Assembly: GCA_016716335.1 (NCBI GenBank) | Contig: JADJWN010000021.1 | Coordinates: forward strand, 124,001 to 188,000 | Direction: 5' to 3' | DNA: 64,000 nt | Source: Saprospiraceae bacterium | GTDB taxonomy: Bacteria; Bacteroidota; Bacteroidia; Chitinophagales; Saprospiraceae | Shown here: one piece after another, positions 55,401 to 63,152 of the stretch | Position numbering within the stretch: position 1 is the stretch's first letter | Layout: every line of letters starts with the position of its first letter | Position numbers and translations under genes: made by a program | The notes under the pieces: generated by a model | Told to the model about the DNA's origin: nothing | What the model saw: only the letters and a program-made list of their open reading frames with translations | Databases searched by the model: none

Positions 55401-55431
55401 TTTGCGAAACTTTCCGATTGTCTTATCTTTG
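55401..55431 (+). promoter_or_regulatory. Putative promoter of tRNA-His
   Basis: A -7 element TATCTTTG (55424-55431) is preceded by TTTG at 55401-55404 with a 19-base spacer. The tRNA begins 13 bases later. The match is as good as that upstream of secA. Confidence 0.6.
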
Positions 55432-55443
55432 CGGTCCCTTAAC

Positions 55444-55518
55444 GGAGATTATAGCTCAGTCGGTTAGAGCATCGGATTGTGGTTCCGAGGGTCGTGGGTT
55501 CGAATCCCATTAATCTCC
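55444..55518 (+). tRNA. tRNA-His (anticodon GUG)
   Basis: The sequence folds with an extra G at position -1 (55444) that pairs with the discriminator C at 55518, the mark of bacterial tRNA-His. The acceptor is GAGATTA/TAATCTC, the anticodon stem TCGGA/TCCGA encloses TTGTGGT (anticodon GTG), and the T arm is GTGGG-TTCGAAT-CCCAT. CCA is not encoded. Confidence 0.95.
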
Positions 55519-55524
55519 CAAAAC

Positions 55525-55562
55525 AAAAAAGCCACTCTACTTCGTAAGCAGGGTGGCTTTTT
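55525..55562. terminator. Terminator after tRNA-His
   Basis: A stem AAAAAGCCAC/GTGGCTTTTT encloses a loop of about 17 bases, with A and T runs on the two sides, so it can serve tRNA-His on the plus strand and the metal-binding gene on the minus strand. Confidence 0.75.
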
Positions 55563-55592
55563 ACTTTTACGAAAAAGGATTTTTTAACCCAT

Positions 55593-55853
55593 TCAGGCAT
55601 TTATCCTTCCTATCATACAACTCACATAGGATTTGGCTTTATCTAACATGTCGCCCTCGCCGGGTTCAGTGTACCCCATATCCGCGAGTACCTTAATCAC
55701 TGAAGGTCTGTGTTCCTCACTTAAACCATCCAGTGTAATTTTACCGTGCTCTATATCCACCTCCACATTTTGCACACCCTGTATATCGGATAATTTTTTT
55801 CTGATCGAATTGGCACAACCGCCGCATTTGATATTTTCAACTATGATTTCCAT
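55593..55853 (-). CDS. Heavy-metal-associated (HMA) domain protein
   Basis: This 86-residue protein is a single HMA domain. The metal-binding motif is CGGC in ENIKCGGCANSI near residue 10, followed by VQNVEVDIEHGKITLDG and a C-terminal extension YTEPGEGDMLDKAKSYVSCMIGR that is typical of Bacteroidota copies. It probably binds copper(I) or a similar ion and passes it to a P-type ATPase, but no such ATPase gene is in the window. No membrane segment is seen. The gene seems to be monocistronic. Confidence 0.88.
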   Translation of the reverse strand: MEIIVENIKCGGCANSIRKKLSDIQGVQNVEVDIEHGKITLDGLSEEHRPSVIKVLADMGYTEPGEGDMLDKAKSYVSCMIGRINA

Positions 55854-55932
55854 AATATTCTTTTTAAGGATAAATAATAACTTTCAACAATATTGAGTAA
55901 AAACAAGTTCAACCCTGCATGGACAAATTACA

Positions 55933-56961
55933 TCAGCTATCAAACATTAAATTACACCCTCTGAGCTCTGAATAGTCGAGTCTTCCCTGCACTATGAAAC
56001 TATTATCCTCATGGACTACACCTACATCTTCAGTCTGGATAAACGAGCATGTATCAATGTTAGCCAGATCCACCGCACATAAAATACCACTTTTGCCGGC
56101 ATTCTCATGGGTTAGCGGATCATTTATCTGTTTAGTAATGATATGCAATGTGTCCGAAGGTGAATACAGCCCGTCTGCCCCGGAATATGCCTGAGAAAAC
56201 AATTCGGTCATACCATATTCGGAATGTATCTGCCCTACCCCAAAGCCTATTTTCAGCCGGTCATGTATTTCTTCTCTCGGCATAGCCTGATACCTGCCCT
56301 TCAATCCTCCGGTCTCCATCACAATCAATTCCGGAAAGTCCAATCTATAAGCGCTGACAAAATCAAGTAATGCAAAACTGACTCCAAACAACACTGTGGG
56401 GATATTCTGCTCCCGGCACTCTTCCAGTTTCTTCCTCAAATCCTCGTGCTGATAGAGAAAATATCCGTTGAAACTATGCCTTGAGACTTTCATCAGATGA
56501 TCCACCATGGCTACCAGAGAGGCATCGTGCCGTTCAAGATAGCCCGGCAATAATGCAAGAAAGCAATACATTGCGGGATTACCATAAAAAGTATTCCATA
56601 TACGCAGTGCATTCCACTTGTAAAAATCCAGATCTCTCACATGATGACAGGATCTCACAGACCCTGTGGTGGCACTGCTCCTGAATACCACCTCTGATTC
56701 CCAATCCCCAGACTTTACTTCGTAATTTTTAAAAGCACTTACCGGTAAAAAAATCAACTCATCGGCTGACTGAATTTCGCCGGATATATTGCCGATCGTG
56801 ATACAGTAATCTCTGTACACCTTATTGTAGCGGTACTGAAATGCAAATATCCTTCTGACCAGATCATCATATAATGGCTGCATTCCACCTGATTGAATAT
56901 AATCATTCAGGAGTCTGAACAGTTCTTCTCTTTCTGACTGATAGGACAACCTCATTTGCAA
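55933..56961 (-). CDS. LuxE-like acyl-protein synthetase family protein
   Basis: The 342-residue protein resembles the LuxE/acyl-protein synthetase family, related to adenylate-forming enzymes. Supporting stretches are ADELIFLPVSAFKNYEV, VVFRSSATTGSVRSCHHVRD (a phosphate-loop-like STGT substitute), LIVMETGGLKGRYQAMPREE, HSEYGMTELFSQAYS (the A5-like E-Y-G-M-T-E motif) and the C-terminal VQGRLDYSELRGCNLM. It likely activates a carboxylate as adenylate; in Bacteroidota this gene is often alone, without the other lux genes, and the substrate is unknown. It is divergent from the small lipoprotein gene. Confidence 0.82.
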   Translation of the reverse strand: MQMRLSYQSEREELFRLLNDYIQSGGMQPLYDDLVRRIFAFQYRYNKVYRDYCITIGNISGEIQSADELIFLPVSAFKNYEVKSGDWESEVVFRSSATTGSVRSCHHVRDLDFYKWNALRIWNTFYGNPAMYCFLALLPGYLERHDASLVAMVDHLMKVSRHSFNGYFLYQHEDLRKKLEECREQNIPTVLFGVSFALLDFVSAYRLDFPELIVMETGGLKGRYQAMPREEIHDRLKIGFGVGQIHSEYGMTELFSQAYSGADGLYSPSDTLHIITKQINDPLTHENAGKSGILCAVDLANIDTCSFIQTEDVGVVHEDNSFIVQGRLDYSELRGCNLMFDS

Positions 56962-57078
56962 AGAAAAAAAGCCAAATACACCATACCCCCCCCTGAAGCT
57001 CTCTGATAATTCATATCTCTAAAAATAAGGATATAAACAGCAAACCCACTATATTTGTTATCTTTTCACAAAGACAAT

Positions 57079-57576
57079 ATGGATTCATTAAAAGTCATCT
57101 TCGGGTTCGGCCTGTTATGGATAATTACAGGATGTGTGAAAGCTCCTGAGTATTCTCCGGTCCCCTTTCTCAGGTTTGATGGATTGAGCAAAAGCAGTCT
57201 GCTGCAAGGTACGGAGTTTCAGGATTCACTACTTGTTTTTCTTTACTTTACAGACGGAGATGGCGACTTTGGTTCTCCTGCCAATTCCTCAGAAAGAAAT
57301 ATTTTTATAGTGGACAAAAGAACCGGAAATATCAAAGATGAATTCAAAGCTCCTTTAGTGCCTGAACAAGGAGTGAACAACGGAATTTCAGGCAAAATAT
57401 CTGTAAAAATTTATTCCACCTGCTGCATTTTTCCGGAGCAGACCGGAATTCCGCCTTGCCAGCGCCCCCTGCAGTTTCCCGATAATGATCTCATCCTTGA
57501 TATTTACATTAAAGACAGGGCTGGCAATGTATCCAATACGGTATCCACAGACGTGATCAAATTGGTTTGCAGATAA
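57079..57576 (+). CDS. Hypothetical lipoprotein with DGDGD motif
   Basis: The protein starts at MDSLKVIFGFGLLWIITGC, a lipoprotein signal, and has about 165 residues. The stretch YFTDGDGDFGSPAN occurs in many Bacteroidota lipoproteins of unknown role and may bind calcium. A second half contains ISVKIYSTCCIFPEQTG and ILDIYIKDRAGNVSNTVSTDVI, typical of beta-sandwich folds. I know no function. It is divergent from the LuxE-like gene and convergent with the ArsC-like gene. Confidence 0.72.
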   Translation: MDSLKVIFGFGLLWIITGCVKAPEYSPVPFLRFDGLSKSSLLQGTEFQDSLLVFLYFTDGDGDFGSPANSSERNIFIVDKRTGNIKDEFKAPLVPEQGVNNGISGKISVKIYSTCCIFPEQTGIPPCQRPLQFPDNDLILDIYIKDRAGNVSNTVSTDVIKLVCR

Positions 57577-57613
57577 TATCCGGGGAAATACCGGTCAAAT
57601 TGTGCAATCAGCT

Positions 57614-57970
57614 TCATGTCATTGATGAGAAGAATTGTTCTATCTGCTGTAAGGCATGCTTATCACTGCCGGCAATGATGATATCATCAGCGATCACCAA
57701 AGGCCTTTTCAGGTAGGTGTAATCAGACAAAATCAGTGTCCTGAAATCATTTTCAGACACCGGTCGTCTTTCGGGAGTCAGATCCTTGAGTTTTTGGGCT
57801 CTTGTATTGAAATAATGTTTGTAAGAGCCTGATTTTTCCGCAATCTTATCGAGTACATCTGCCTCTACAGCTTGTTTTTTTATATCCACCATCTCAAAAC
57901 CGGAAGTATTTTTTCCCCGAAGTATATTTTTACAGGTGGAGCAGGTGGAAAGATAGTAAATGCGCTTCAT
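57614..57970 (-). CDS. ArsC/Spx family thioredoxin-fold protein
   Basis: The ATG at 57968-57970 opens MKRIYYLSTCSTCKNILRG, the Cys-x-x-Cys start of the ArsC/YffB family. The rest (YKHYFNTRAQKLKDL, ILSDYTYLKRPLVIADDIIIAG) fits the family including the RPL motif. The protein has about 118 residues. Members reduce arsenate or act as regulators like Spx. No other ars gene is near, so arsenate detoxification is not supported by context. An upstream in-frame start at 58003 is unlikely. Confidence 0.87.
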   Translation of the reverse strand: MKRIYYLSTCSTCKNILRGKNTSGFEMVDIKKQAVEADVLDKIAEKSGSYKHYFNTRAQKLKDLTPERRPVSENDFRTLILSDYTYLKRPLVIADDIIIAGSDKHALQQIEQFFSSMT

Positions 57971-58032
57971 ATCCTGGTTTCGTTTGATAGACAGCAATAA
58001 CAATTAAAAAGAGAAAAAGATATAAATAAGCA

Positions 58033-58062
58033 GAGGCCTGCGAAACATTTCCCGCAGACCTC
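58033..58062 (-). terminator. Hairpin after the 58129-58416 gene
   Basis: A 10-bp stem with one G-T pair (58033-58042 and 58053-58062) lies 67 bases beyond the stop of the minus-strand gene. The T run that should follow is weak, so this may be a terminator or only an RNA-end stabilising hairpin. Confidence 0.4.
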
Positions 58063-58128
58063 AATTACTTTAAGACTGTATAAGAAATTTAAAACACCCT
58101 GATTAAGTATGCTTTATTCTTTTTGCAA

Positions 58129-58416
58129 CTATTCAAAGCTTATGTGGATGGTTGCATTTATTTTAAGCTTTTTGCCATCTGATTCAGCAAACTCAATGAT
58201 TTCTTCAAGGTTGTTGAGCTCATCCCGAAGCTCAGAAATCCTTTTAATAGATTTTTCATCCCTTACTCCAAACTTCTCATCAGAGCCTATGGCTTTCAGA
58301 TTATGGAAATTTATCTTCCTCATGATTACATCTCTGATGATCTCCTCCGCTTCATGTGGCAGAAACAACCCATCTATGAGTTTGATGGTAGCATTTTGAA
58401 TGGCTGTCTGGTTCAT
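58129..58416 (-). CDS. Hypothetical small cytoplasmic protein
   Basis: The protein of 95 residues begins MNQTAIQNATIKLIDGLFLPHEAEEII and contains a predicted coiled-coil stretch (KSIKRISELRDELNNLEEIIEFAESDGKKLKI). No signal peptide or membrane helix is present. I recognise it only as a type of uncharacterised Bacteroidota protein. The ATG at 58414-58416 is chosen over one nine codons upstream. It is divergent from the LysR gene, 96 bases away, so the regulator may control it. Confidence 0.65.
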   Translation of the reverse strand: MNQTAIQNATIKLIDGLFLPHEAEEIIRDVIMRKINFHNLKAIGSDEKFGVRDEKSIKRISELRDELNNLEEIIEFAESDGKKLKINATIHISFE

Positions 58417-58512
58417 TGTGTAAAATTTTATTAATGTCAACAAAACGCCTCAAATCACGTTTTGATTATAAATTTTAATTTAACTTTTTAATGTCAGGCA
58501 TAATATTTATTT

Positions 58513-59445
58513 ATGAACTATACACTCAACCAATTGCGCATTTTTCTCAGTATCGCCCAAAATGAAAGTATCACTAAGGCAGCAGAGGAGTTGCACCTTA
58601 CTCAGCCAGCGGTTTCCATACAGTTGAAAAATTTTCAACAGCAGTTTGATATCCCACTCACTGAAGTGATTCACAAGAAACTGTATATTACAGATTTTGG
58701 CAGAGAAATTGCCGAAGCGGCAGAAAACATACTCAATGAAGTCTATGCCATAAACTATAAAACAATGGCATATAAGGGACAACTGGCAGGCAGACTTAAA
58801 ATTTCTGTAGTCAGTACCGGAAAATATATTATCCCTTATTTCCTGTCAGATTTCATGAAAATGAATAAAGGTGTAGAAATAAGTCTGGACGTGACCAATC
58901 GGTCCAAAGTGCTCGAAAGTCTCAACAACAATGAGATAGATTTTGCACTCACATCCACAGATCCCGGTCTGAACGGGGTAATAGAATTTGAGATTATGGA
59001 AAATTACCTGTGTCTGGTAGCCAATTCAACTTTTACTGATACAGGGGAGGAAGTCATGATCGAGGACCTATTAAAGCTGCCTATGATATACCGTGAGTTG
59101 GGCTCCGGTACAAGAATGGTTATGGAACAGTTTCTTTCTACCAATGTATTGCAGGTTGCAAAAAAGATTCAACTCACCTCCAATGAAGCGGTAAAACAGG
59201 CTATATTGGCAGGCCTTGGACTTTCCATAATGCCAATTGTCGGCATGAAGAATGAATTGATGTTGAATCAATTTAAAATCATTCCTGTACAGGGGCTGCC
59301 TATAAAAAACAAATGGAGATTGTTATGGCTTCAAAACAAGCGATTATCTCCGGTAGCCAAGGCTTATCTCCACTTCCTCAAAAGCGAAAAGGAACGCATC
59401 GTATCAGATAAGTTCAGCTGGGTTAATAAATATATCAACAACTGA
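58513..59445 (+). CDS. LysR family transcriptional regulator
   Basis: The N-terminal winged helix-turn-helix (LNQLRIFLSIAQNESITKAAEELHLTQPAVSIQLKNFQQQF) and the effector-binding domain (LKISVVSTGKYIIPYFLSDFM, IDFALTSTDPGL, MIYRELGSGTRMVMEQFL, GLGLSIMPIVG) are complete at 310 residues. The sequence is close to the CbbR/CysB-like branch, but no Calvin-cycle gene is near. LysR proteins generally bind their own promoter region and a divergent target; the divergent neighbour is the small gene at 58129-58416. The start ATG is clear. Confidence 0.93.
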   Translation: MNYTLNQLRIFLSIAQNESITKAAEELHLTQPAVSIQLKNFQQQFDIPLTEVIHKKLYITDFGREIAEAAENILNEVYAINYKTMAYKGQLAGRLKISVVSTGKYIIPYFLSDFMKMNKGVEISLDVTNRSKVLESLNNNEIDFALTSTDPGLNGVIEFEIMENYLCLVANSTFTDTGEEVMIEDLLKLPMIYRELGSGTRMVMEQFLSTNVLQVAKKIQLTSNEAVKQAILAGLGLSIMPIVGMKNELMLNQFKIIPVQGLPIKNKWRLLWLQNKRLSPVAKAYLHFLKSEKERIVSDKFSWVNKYINN

Positions 59446-59522
59446 TTTGGCACAATCAACCGGCATGACCTGAAATAATCCTGATGATTAAAGCGTTTTG
59501 TTTGCTTATTATTTACAAAATT

Positions 59523-60065
59523 ATGCAGCTTTTCAGATACATAAGCGCAGTTGTACTAATTGGATTCAGTCTTTGTGTCACAGGGCAGGATTACTGGAAA
59601 ACCTATAAGTCAGATGATGGTACTTTCAGCATTCTGCTCCCCTGCAAGGCTGAAACCGGCAATAAGCACATACTCACAGATATAGGCAGCCTGGAAACCA
59701 AAACTATCATGTGTCAGCCACCATCAGACCATCCCAACAAACTTTATCTGGTCAATTATGTGGATTATCCTCCCGGAAGTTTTCATCCGGACAGTGTTAT
59801 GACTATAGGTGAATTGTTCGATATTTCCATAGCACAACATATTCATGACCTTGGAGGAGAACTGCTTTACCAATCTGAACATAGTTTCGGAAAACACCCG
59901 GGAAGACTGTACCGGGCAAGCTATAATAAAGGGAATACCTTTGTCAAATCGGTGATATATCTGATCGGAGACCGGTTTTATTCTTTACAAGTATATGCTA
60001 TGCTGGATAAAAGTCTGAATAATGATATGGACATTTTTCTGAATTCCCTGCGAATCCTTAAATAA
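59523..60065 (+). CDS. Hypothetical exported protein
   Basis: The ATG at 59523 opens a signal peptide (FRYISAVVLIGFSLCVTGQ). The mature part has about 160 residues (YKSDDGTFSILLPCKAETGNK, LYLVNYVDYPPGSFHPDS, GKHPGRLYRASYNKGNTFVKSVIYLIGDRFYSLQVY), a pattern reminiscent of small alpha/beta proteins annotated as unknown in many bacteria. Two cysteines (LPC and IMC) may form a disulfide. It follows LysR by 77 bases on the same strand but a common transcript is uncertain. Confidence 0.7.
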   Translation: MQLFRYISAVVLIGFSLCVTGQDYWKTYKSDDGTFSILLPCKAETGNKHILTDIGSLETKTIMCQPPSDHPNKLYLVNYVDYPPGSFHPDSVMTIGELFDISIAQHIHDLGGELLYQSEHSFGKHPGRLYRASYNKGNTFVKSVIYLIGDRFYSLQVYAMLDKSLNNDMDIFLNSLRILK

Positions 60066-60074
60066 TAGGATGAC

Positions 60075-61407
60075 TCAGATCTTAAAAAATCTAAGATGTT
60101 TTTTCAAACCATTGCGGTTTATTTCAATAATGTAAAGTCCTGAAGTGAAGTTTTCAATATCTATTGTCCGCATGTCCGCACCGTACAATGGCCATGTATT
60201 GCCATAAATATCATATACCTTCAATACATCTGAGGAAAGTACTCCCTCCATTTGAATGAAAGATTGAGCAGGATCAGGATAGACCCGGACGTTTTCAAGC
60301 CCATTATCCACTACACCGGTTGCACAGGTAAGATCACGGATCATCTGCCAGATTCTGTTTGCAAGCAGATATGGCACAGGGACGGATTCCGGAGATTGAC
60401 CCATTCTGATCCAAATCAGATTTTGAGAAGGAACGATATGCAACATCTGCCCGTCTCTGCCCAATGCTGCAATACAATCAGCCGGAGCATCGGGAAACAA
60501 AAATCCCGGAAATGAGAACTGGAGTTGTGGCACCATAAATGAAGATTTGCCATTGAGCCACCACAGGTATCCGTAAGAGGGGTTGAGCTGCTGGGAGGAG
60601 TTGACCATCGCATTGAAATAAAGACTGTCGGTCATTACAGCCGTATTTCCCCACTTACCTTTGTTGAGCATCAATAGGCCAAACCGTGCCATACTCCTGG
60701 GTCTGCTGAAATACATTATTAAACCCAAGTTTTACATAAGTACCGGTGATACCGGTTGTCTGACGCAATCTCTGTAAGGCAAAAATACTGATACCCTGTC
60801 CGGTAGCTGACTCCATCACCTTATCCAGTAATGTATAGGGTGCATTATGATATGCCCATCTTGTACCTGCATCCTGAAGATATCTCAGACATTCAGGATC
60901 AGTGCAGTCCCGATCACCCTGTGTATCGTCAAGACCGGTAGTCATAGTCAATTGATTTCTGACCGTGATCAGGTTTTCCTTCTCTGACGGAGCAGAGGTC
61001 CAACCTGTACCGATATATCCGGATACGGGAAGATCTAAATCAATTTTGCCCTCCTGAACGGCGAGACCTACTAAAAATGCCGTAAGGGACTTGCCGGCAG
61101 AGGCCCAGTACCACACACTGTCAGGACCAAAACCATCAAAATACTTTTCAAGCACTATTCTTCCATCTTTCAAAAGTATAAATGCTTTGGAGTTTTCTTT
61201 CTCAAGCATATCATACAAAGCCTCTACCCTATCCATACAATATCCCAGTGACGCAGGAGATACCGTAGCCCAGTTATCACTATTGACAGGAGGAAAATAC
61301 AAGGTCTGAGCCTGTAAAACTGCAATTACTGAGCTGTAAAGAATCACGATAAGTACTGCTTTTCTAGCTTTTAATGACACGGGCAAAAATTTTAATAAAC
61401 AGAACAT
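60075..61407 (-). CDS. Serine hydrolase (beta-lactamase family) with type IX sorting domain, frameshifted
   Basis: A signal peptide (VLIVILYSSVIAVLQAQ) is followed by a class C beta-lactamase-like fold. The SxxK motif is SAGK (WASAGKSLTAFL), the YxN motif is in WAYHNAPYT, and the third motif region is ALGRDGQMLHIVP. The C-terminal 70 residues (VYPDPAQSFIQMEGV to LRFFKI) are a type A sorting domain. The frame breaks at about 60713-60722; removing one A in TTTAATAATG joins KLGFN to MYFSRPRSMARFG. The corrected protein would have about 443 residues. Family members include esterases and peptidases; beta-lactam hydrolysis is not implied. Confidence 0.83.
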
Positions 61408-61648
61408 CTGACAAGTTTGAGATTTTTGGAGTCAATATTTTATAAAATAAAGTAAACAGCTTCTACGCAAATAAGATTAGCCCTTACCATTTTATAAGTG
61501 CAAAGCTGATACACTTGTACTGTCAGCGATATGTTCCAAATTGATATTTGAGTTAAATTTTCAGACTGCTGTCAATAAAATTTACAAAATCCCCTATTAT
61601 TGTAGGTTACTTAACGTGAAAAGAGAAAGTACGACAATACCGGGACAT

Positions 61649-62266
61649 ATGGAGGATAAAATACAACAGCTTACGGACAGACTTTATGAGCAGGGCATTA
61701 AAAAGGCAAAGGAAGAAGCGGAGGCAATCGTAAGTAAAGCGAATGAAGAGGCGGCAAGGATTAAGGAAGATGCCCGAATCAAATCAGAGGCAATGCTGGC
61801 AGAAGCACAGTCGGCAGCTCAGGAGTTGCATCAAAATGCGATTGGGGAGATACAACTCGCCGCCGAACAGAGCATCAAAATTTTGAAGCAAAAGATAACC
61901 CACCTCATTACCCTGGAAGCTCTGGAAAAACCCGTGCATAAAACCCTTAAAGATGATGATTTTATCGCCAGGCTTATACTGCATGTCGTGGACAACTGGC
62001 ATGCTCACAAAGACGGCAAAGGAGAGTTGAACATAGAAATTTCTGATTCCTATAAAATAGAAACTGTGGAATACCTGAAAAACCGCATACATGAAATCCT
62101 CGGGGAAGGTTTTCGTATTGAAACCAACAGTCATATAGGAGGCGGCTTTGTCATCGGCCCTTCGGAGGCAAATTACAGGATATCCTTTACAGACAAGGAT
62201 TTTACCAGTTTTTTTAATGCATTGCTCAAACAAAAAACCATGGAAATCCTGTATGCTGAGAAGTAA
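61649..62266 (+). CDS. V-type ATPase subunit E
   Basis: Subunit E is part of the peripheral stalk of V/A-type ATPases. The first 80 residues form a coiled coil rich in Ala, Glu and Lys (LYEQGIKKAKEEAEAIVSKANEEAARIKEDARIK), and the C-terminal globular domain ends FVIGPSEANYRISFTDKDF. The ATG at 61649 (MEDKIQQLTD) is the family start; the frame is open upstream. It heads the operon E-DUF2764-A, the order seen in other Bacteroidota V-type operons. Its end overlaps the next gene by 14 bases. Confidence 0.88.
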   Translation: MEDKIQQLTDRLYEQGIKKAKEEAEAIVSKANEEAARIKEDARIKSEAMLAEAQSAAQELHQNAIGEIQLAAEQSIKILKQKITHLITLEALEKPVHKTLKDDDFIARLILHVVDNWHAHKDGKGELNIEISDSYKIETVEYLKNRIHEILGEGFRIETNSHIGGGFVIGPSEANYRISFTDKDFTSFFNALLKQKTMEILYAEK

Positions 62267-63101
62267 AGTTCATTCATCCGGATATTATTACCTGGTATCC
62301 GGGCTTCCTGACATATCATTCGGTAAGCTGCCGGAGGGCATAAAGCTGAAGGAATTGCTGGACCACATTTACGAGGAGCTTTCTGAAGAAGATAAAAGTC
62401 AGGTTTCGCAGCTCTTTCTTAAATATGACAATAAAATGTTGCTTGACATTTGTGCCGAAAAAACACCAGAAAACTACCTTTTTGCCAATTACAGTGCAGA
62501 GCATTTTACTGAACTTCTGAAGTCCCGAAGTGATTTACTTCCTTCCTATCAAATGGAATTTTTTGAAAACTGTAAAGAGCAACCGAAGGAGAATTTTTTT
62601 GAGGCAGAAATGCTCCTGACCAGAAAATATTACGAATATATTATTTTGCATTCAAAGGGTCTGCTTAAAGAATGGATAATCTATGAAATGCAACTGCTGA
62701 ATCTGCTCACCGGATTAAATGCCGCAAGTATGGGCATATCTGCAGAGGAGCATATGGTAGGTGATGATGAGGTAACACAGCGTATTGTTGCATCAAAAGC
62801 ACCTGATTTCGGATTGAGCCTTGATTTTCCTTACATTGTCGAAATCATAAAATTAAGATCCGGTCATGACTTTGTGGAGCTCGAAAGATACCTCGATTTT
62901 ATAAAGTGGGAAAAATTAGAAGAGCTTTCTGCCTTTTCCAATTTCAGCGTTGATTTTGTCCTGGCTTATTTGTTAAAACTGATGATTGCCATGCGCTGGA
63001 CCCAGCTGGATGAAAAGAAAGGACAGGAAGTATTGGACAATAAACTGGAACAATTTAAAAACAATATAAAGCATGGAAGTGAAGCTTTTATCTTTGTGTG
63101 A
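62253..63101 (+). CDS. DUF2764 family protein of the V-type ATPase operon
   Basis: The ATG at 62253 (MLRSKVHSSGYYYLVSGLPD) gives a 282-residue protein of the DUF2764 family, which occurs between subunits E and A in V-type ATPase operons of Bacteroidota and is thought to play the role of subunit C. Helical stretches such as LLTRKYYEYIILHSKGLLKEWIIYEMQLLNLLTGLNA and FSVDFVLAYLLKLMIAMRW are consistent with a subunit C-like (AtpC) helical bundle. It overlaps the subunit E gene by 14 bases. The assignment to family is clear; the stalk role is inferred from context. Confidence 0.85.
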   Translation: MLRSKVHSSGYYYLVSGLPDISFGKLPEGIKLKELLDHIYEELSEEDKSQVSQLFLKYDNKMLLDICAEKTPENYLFANYSAEHFTELLKSRSDLLPSYQMEFFENCKEQPKENFFEAEMLLTRKYYEYIILHSKGLLKEWIIYEMQLLNLLTGLNAASMGISAEEHMVGDDEVTQRIVASKAPDFGLSLDFPYIVEIIKLRSGHDFVELERYLDFIKWEKLEELSAFSNFSVDFVLAYLLKLMIAMRWTQLDEKKGQEVLDNKLEQFKNNIKHGSEAFIFV

Positions 63102-63152
63102 GTCAGGAGAAAACCTAACTTAAAGAGTAGTACCAATCAAGAATATATAAGG

